A stretch of DNA of 64,000 nucleotides from Phycisphaerales bacterium (GTDB lineage: Bacteria > Planctomycetota > Phycisphaerae > Phycisphaerales > UBA1924), in the NCBI GenBank assembly GCA_020849615.1, contig JADLFW010000013.1, positions 186,001 to 250,000 of the forward strand, given 5' to 3'. Positions within the stretch are counted from its first letter, which is position 1; the number at the start of each line of letters is the position of its first letter. The notes below the pieces were generated by a model that saw only the letters and a list, made by a program, of their open reading frames with translations, made no database searches and was not told the DNA's origin. A program made the translations under genes and the position numbers. Below, in pieces: positions 62,202 through 64,000 of this stretch.

Positions 62202-63344
62202 ATGGCGAAGAAGAACGGAGTGTTGCACGCCAAAGAAGCTCATCCCAAGCGTGCCACCGTGGAAGCTCAGCGGTACAGGTCCTTCCCAACGCATACACTT
62301 GAACAGGCGCTCCAAATCCTCCGCGCAATTGGCGATGAAGGCGCGGCCAAGTCCATGGATCGGATTCTTCTTGCCAAGGCGGTGGACCGGACTCCGAATA
62401 GCAGCGAATTCCGAAGCCTGCTTAGCTCTTCATTGAAGTACGGGTTGACCACGGGTACGGAGAAGGCCGATTATATTTCGCCGACGCCGCTCGGACTTCG
62501 GATTATTCGACCTCAATCTGATTCGGAGCGACGAGCCGCCCTCATCGAAGCCGCCATGCATCCGGATTTCTTCGGCAATGTTCTTAACCACTACAACCGC
62601 AACAAATTGCCGACTGGTGAGTTCTTTCATAATGCGCTCGTACGCACGTTCAACATTCCAGAGCACCACGCGTCAGATGCCGCGACGTGCATCCAGCAGA
62701 ACGCGGCGTATGTCGGTATTCTTGAGCAAGTCGGTAGTGCCTATTACGTTCGAATCGACAAGTTTCACAGCTTGCCTGCAGGCGGACCGGCGGAATCGGA
62801 ATTGCCCGCTGAGGAGAATCCGCCTAACGAGCCGGCTACTGTTCTGGAGGCAAAACCGGACCCGTTGCCGCAGGGCTCGATGGTTCAACCATCCGATTTG
62901 CGCGCCAAACGAGTGTTCGTCACACACGGCAAGAACAGAGGGTTTATCGAACCAATCAAGAAGCTATTGCGATTCGGTGAACTAGAAGCAGTTGTATCTG
63001 CGGAACGCGAGTCTGTCTCTCAGCCAGTGCCCGACAAAGTGATGGGCGATATGCGTGGTTGTGGCGCCGCCATCATTCATATCGACGATGAAACGCGACT
63101 TGTAGATTCTCAAGCGAATGAACACGTCGTGCTGAATCCGAATGTCCTAATCGAAATCGGAGCGGCAATGGCCCTCTACGGTCGTCGATTTATACTTCTG
63201 GTCAAAGACGGCTTGCGCCTACCAACGAACCTTCAAGGACTCTACGAGGTTCGATACCAGGGCGATACACTAGACGGTGCCGCTACGATCAAACTTCTTG
63301 AGGCGATCAACGAAATCAAGAATTTCCAGTTGTCGACGGCATGA
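62202..63344 (+). CDS. TIR-like nucleotide-binding effector with winged-helix-like N-terminus
   Basis: A 380-residue protein. Residues about 33-185 are helical with winged-helix-like stretches (LRAIGDEGAAKSMDRILLAKA, LKYGLTTGTEKADYISPTPLG). An acidic/Pro linker follows. Residues 236-371 match the TIR-like domain of predicted nucleotide-binding proteins (RVFVTHGKN 237-245, IIHIDDE, NPNVLIEIGAAMALYGRRF with Glu318 as the presumed catalytic residue). Such domains cleave NAD+ or act as effectors in bacterial defence. GGAGGT precedes the ATG. G+C content is clearly lower than that of groEL, implying transfer. It sits right behind the groEL terminator and converges with the next gene, 4 nt apart. 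Confidence 0.78.
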   Translation: MAKKNGVLHAKEAHPKRATVEAQRYRSFPTHTLEQALQILRAIGDEGAAKSMDRILLAKAVDRTPNSSEFRSLLSSSLKYGLTTGTEKADYISPTPLGLRIIRPQSDSERRAALIEAAMHPDFFGNVLNHYNRNKLPTGEFFHNALVRTFNIPEHHASDAATCIQQNAAYVGILEQVGSAYYVRIDKFHSLPAGGPAESELPAEENPPNEPATVLEAKPDPLPQGSMVQPSDLRAKRVFVTHGKNRGFIEPIKKLLRFGELEAVVSAERESVSQPVPDKVMGDMRGCGAAIIHIDDETRLVDSQANEHVVLNPNVLIEIGAAMALYGRRFILLVKDGLRLPTNLQGLYEVRYQGDTLDGAATIKLLEAINEIKNFQLSTA

Positions 63345-63348
63345 GCGA

Positions 63349-64000
63349 CTATCGATAGAGAGCACAGCCCACAGCCGGCGGTTCAGGAGTACCCTGAAGC
63401 GGCGTATGCCTGTGGACTGCCCAGTTCCATGACCGCATTCCGGCATGGCGAATCGCACCGTATTCGCATAGTGGAGCCCGGTGCCGCACGATGCTGCAGC
63501 CGTAGCTCGTGAGAAAGGCGCGCATCGCCACCCAGTTCCGCCGAACCCATTGTTCCGGGTGATCCATCCACGGCATCGCCACTACTCCGCGGCACTCGTC
63601 TCGACACGCCTGCAAGCAAACGAATGCCCAAGCGCGGAGCCCGTGGCCATCGTTTTTCGACGAGTATGGTGGATTCGCATAAAAACTGTCAAACCCGCTG
63701 AAGCAACAGGTGTTGACCTGGCGGATGTCCAAGTTAATAACGTCCAAATTCGTAAGACCAAGACGACGACGCCAGCGACAGAGATTGTCACATACTCGGC
63801 CATCTATTTCGATTATCGTAACCATTAGCCTCGGACAGATAATCGCGAGCAATGGGCTGACATGGTCATCATCCCCGATAATGAAGATACTCTGATGTTG
63901 CCCGAACTTCGATGCCAAGAATCCAACTTGCTTCCGCAAGCTCTCACGGGTCATCAGGAACTGCTCCAGCGTGTGATCAGCAGGGGGCCGAGAGGCCGCC
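63349..64000 (-). CDS. BpsA/DUF43-like methyltransferase-fold protein, N-terminus outside window
   Basis: At least 217 residues, open to the window edge on its 5' side: the codons before ATG 63954 (DHTLEQFL) continue the family pattern, so the start lies beyond 64000. SIFIIGDDDHVSPLLAI, TIIEIDGRVCDNLCRW and FYANPPYSSKNDGHGLRAW match the Rossmann core of branched-polyamine synthase (BpsA/DUF43) proteins; NPPY also resembles amino-methyltransferases. The C-terminal 70 residues are unfamiliar. Low G+C like its convergent TIR-like neighbour. A role in defence is inferred from the neighbour only. Confidence 0.62.
   Translation of the reverse strand, partial: AASRPPADHTLEQFLMTRESLRKQVGFLASKFGQHQSIFIIGDDDHVSPLLAIICPRLMVTIIEIDGRVCDNLCRWRRRLGLTNLDVINLDIRQVNTCCFSGFDSFYANPPYSSKNDGHGLRAWAFVCLQACRDECRGVVAMPWMDHPEQWVRRNWVAMRAFLTSYGCSIVRHRAPLCEYGAIRHAGMRSWNWAVHRHTPLQGTPEPPAVGCALYR

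Noticed and set aside
63481-63828. 115-codon plus-strand frame near the right edge
   Set aside because: It lies antisense to the BpsA-like gene, which has conserved GDDD and NPPY motifs.

Overview
The window is uniformly G+C-rich chromosomal DNA until about 62,150. Several traits point to a planctomycete, most likely of the Phycisphaerae. Two secreted proteins end in a short hydrophobic stretch plus an Arg tail (PEP-CTERM-like sorting signals). Several membrane proteins carry CGYDLxG-type zinc ribbons. LptE-, TPR- and outer-membrane-barrel-like proteins indicate a Gram-negative envelope. Intergenic gaps are full of small palindromic and heptanucleotide repeats. No rRNA, tRNA, CRISPR array or insertion sequence was seen.

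Layout: 1-3.2 kb holds a cut-off membrane protein with a Cys-rich secreted partner, then a three-lipoprotein operon. 3.3-6.8 kb is a LolD/FtsX-type ABC exporter. 6.8-12.2 kb holds gcvH, a sugar isomerase-like protein, cmk, plsC, htpX and a TauE/SafE transporter. 12.5-22.7 kb is mostly envelope and secreted proteins, an aldo/keto reductase, a DUF58 protein and a photolyase. 22.8-26.2 kb has a PpiD-like chaperone, rpsD and a VOC protein. 26.4-35.7 kb has transporters, a tandem universal stress protein, an RMD1-family protein and zinc-ribbon membrane proteins. 35.8-43.6 kb holds an mnmG whose frame is filled with repeat DNA, an NTT-type nucleotide transporter, a Tat-exported SDR and a KAS enzyme. 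43.9-50.8 kb has a PEP-CTERM-like protein, a TPR protein, lptE, ftsH, a coiled-coil protein and a cyclophilin.

51.3-56.4 kb is a plus-strand cluster opened by a yybP-ykoY (Mn2+) riboswitch and encoding TerC, RtcB, TerC and a TerC-PGPGW fusion. 56.5-62.1 kb has a cytochrome b562-like protein, rmuC, a receiver-domain protein, and groES - small ORF - groEL. From 62.2 kb the base composition drops sharply. A two-gene island begins there: a TIR-like effector placed just behind the groEL terminator, and a convergent BpsA-like methyltransferase running off the right edge.

Three patterns run across the whole window. (1) Many start codons have no Shine-Dalgarno site but a TANNNT hexamer 5-10 nt upstream, which looks like leaderless transcription. 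(2) Short repeats sit at the 3' ends of genes and supply stop codons and C-terminal residues. (3) The same repeats have entered the mnmG reading frame without breaking it.
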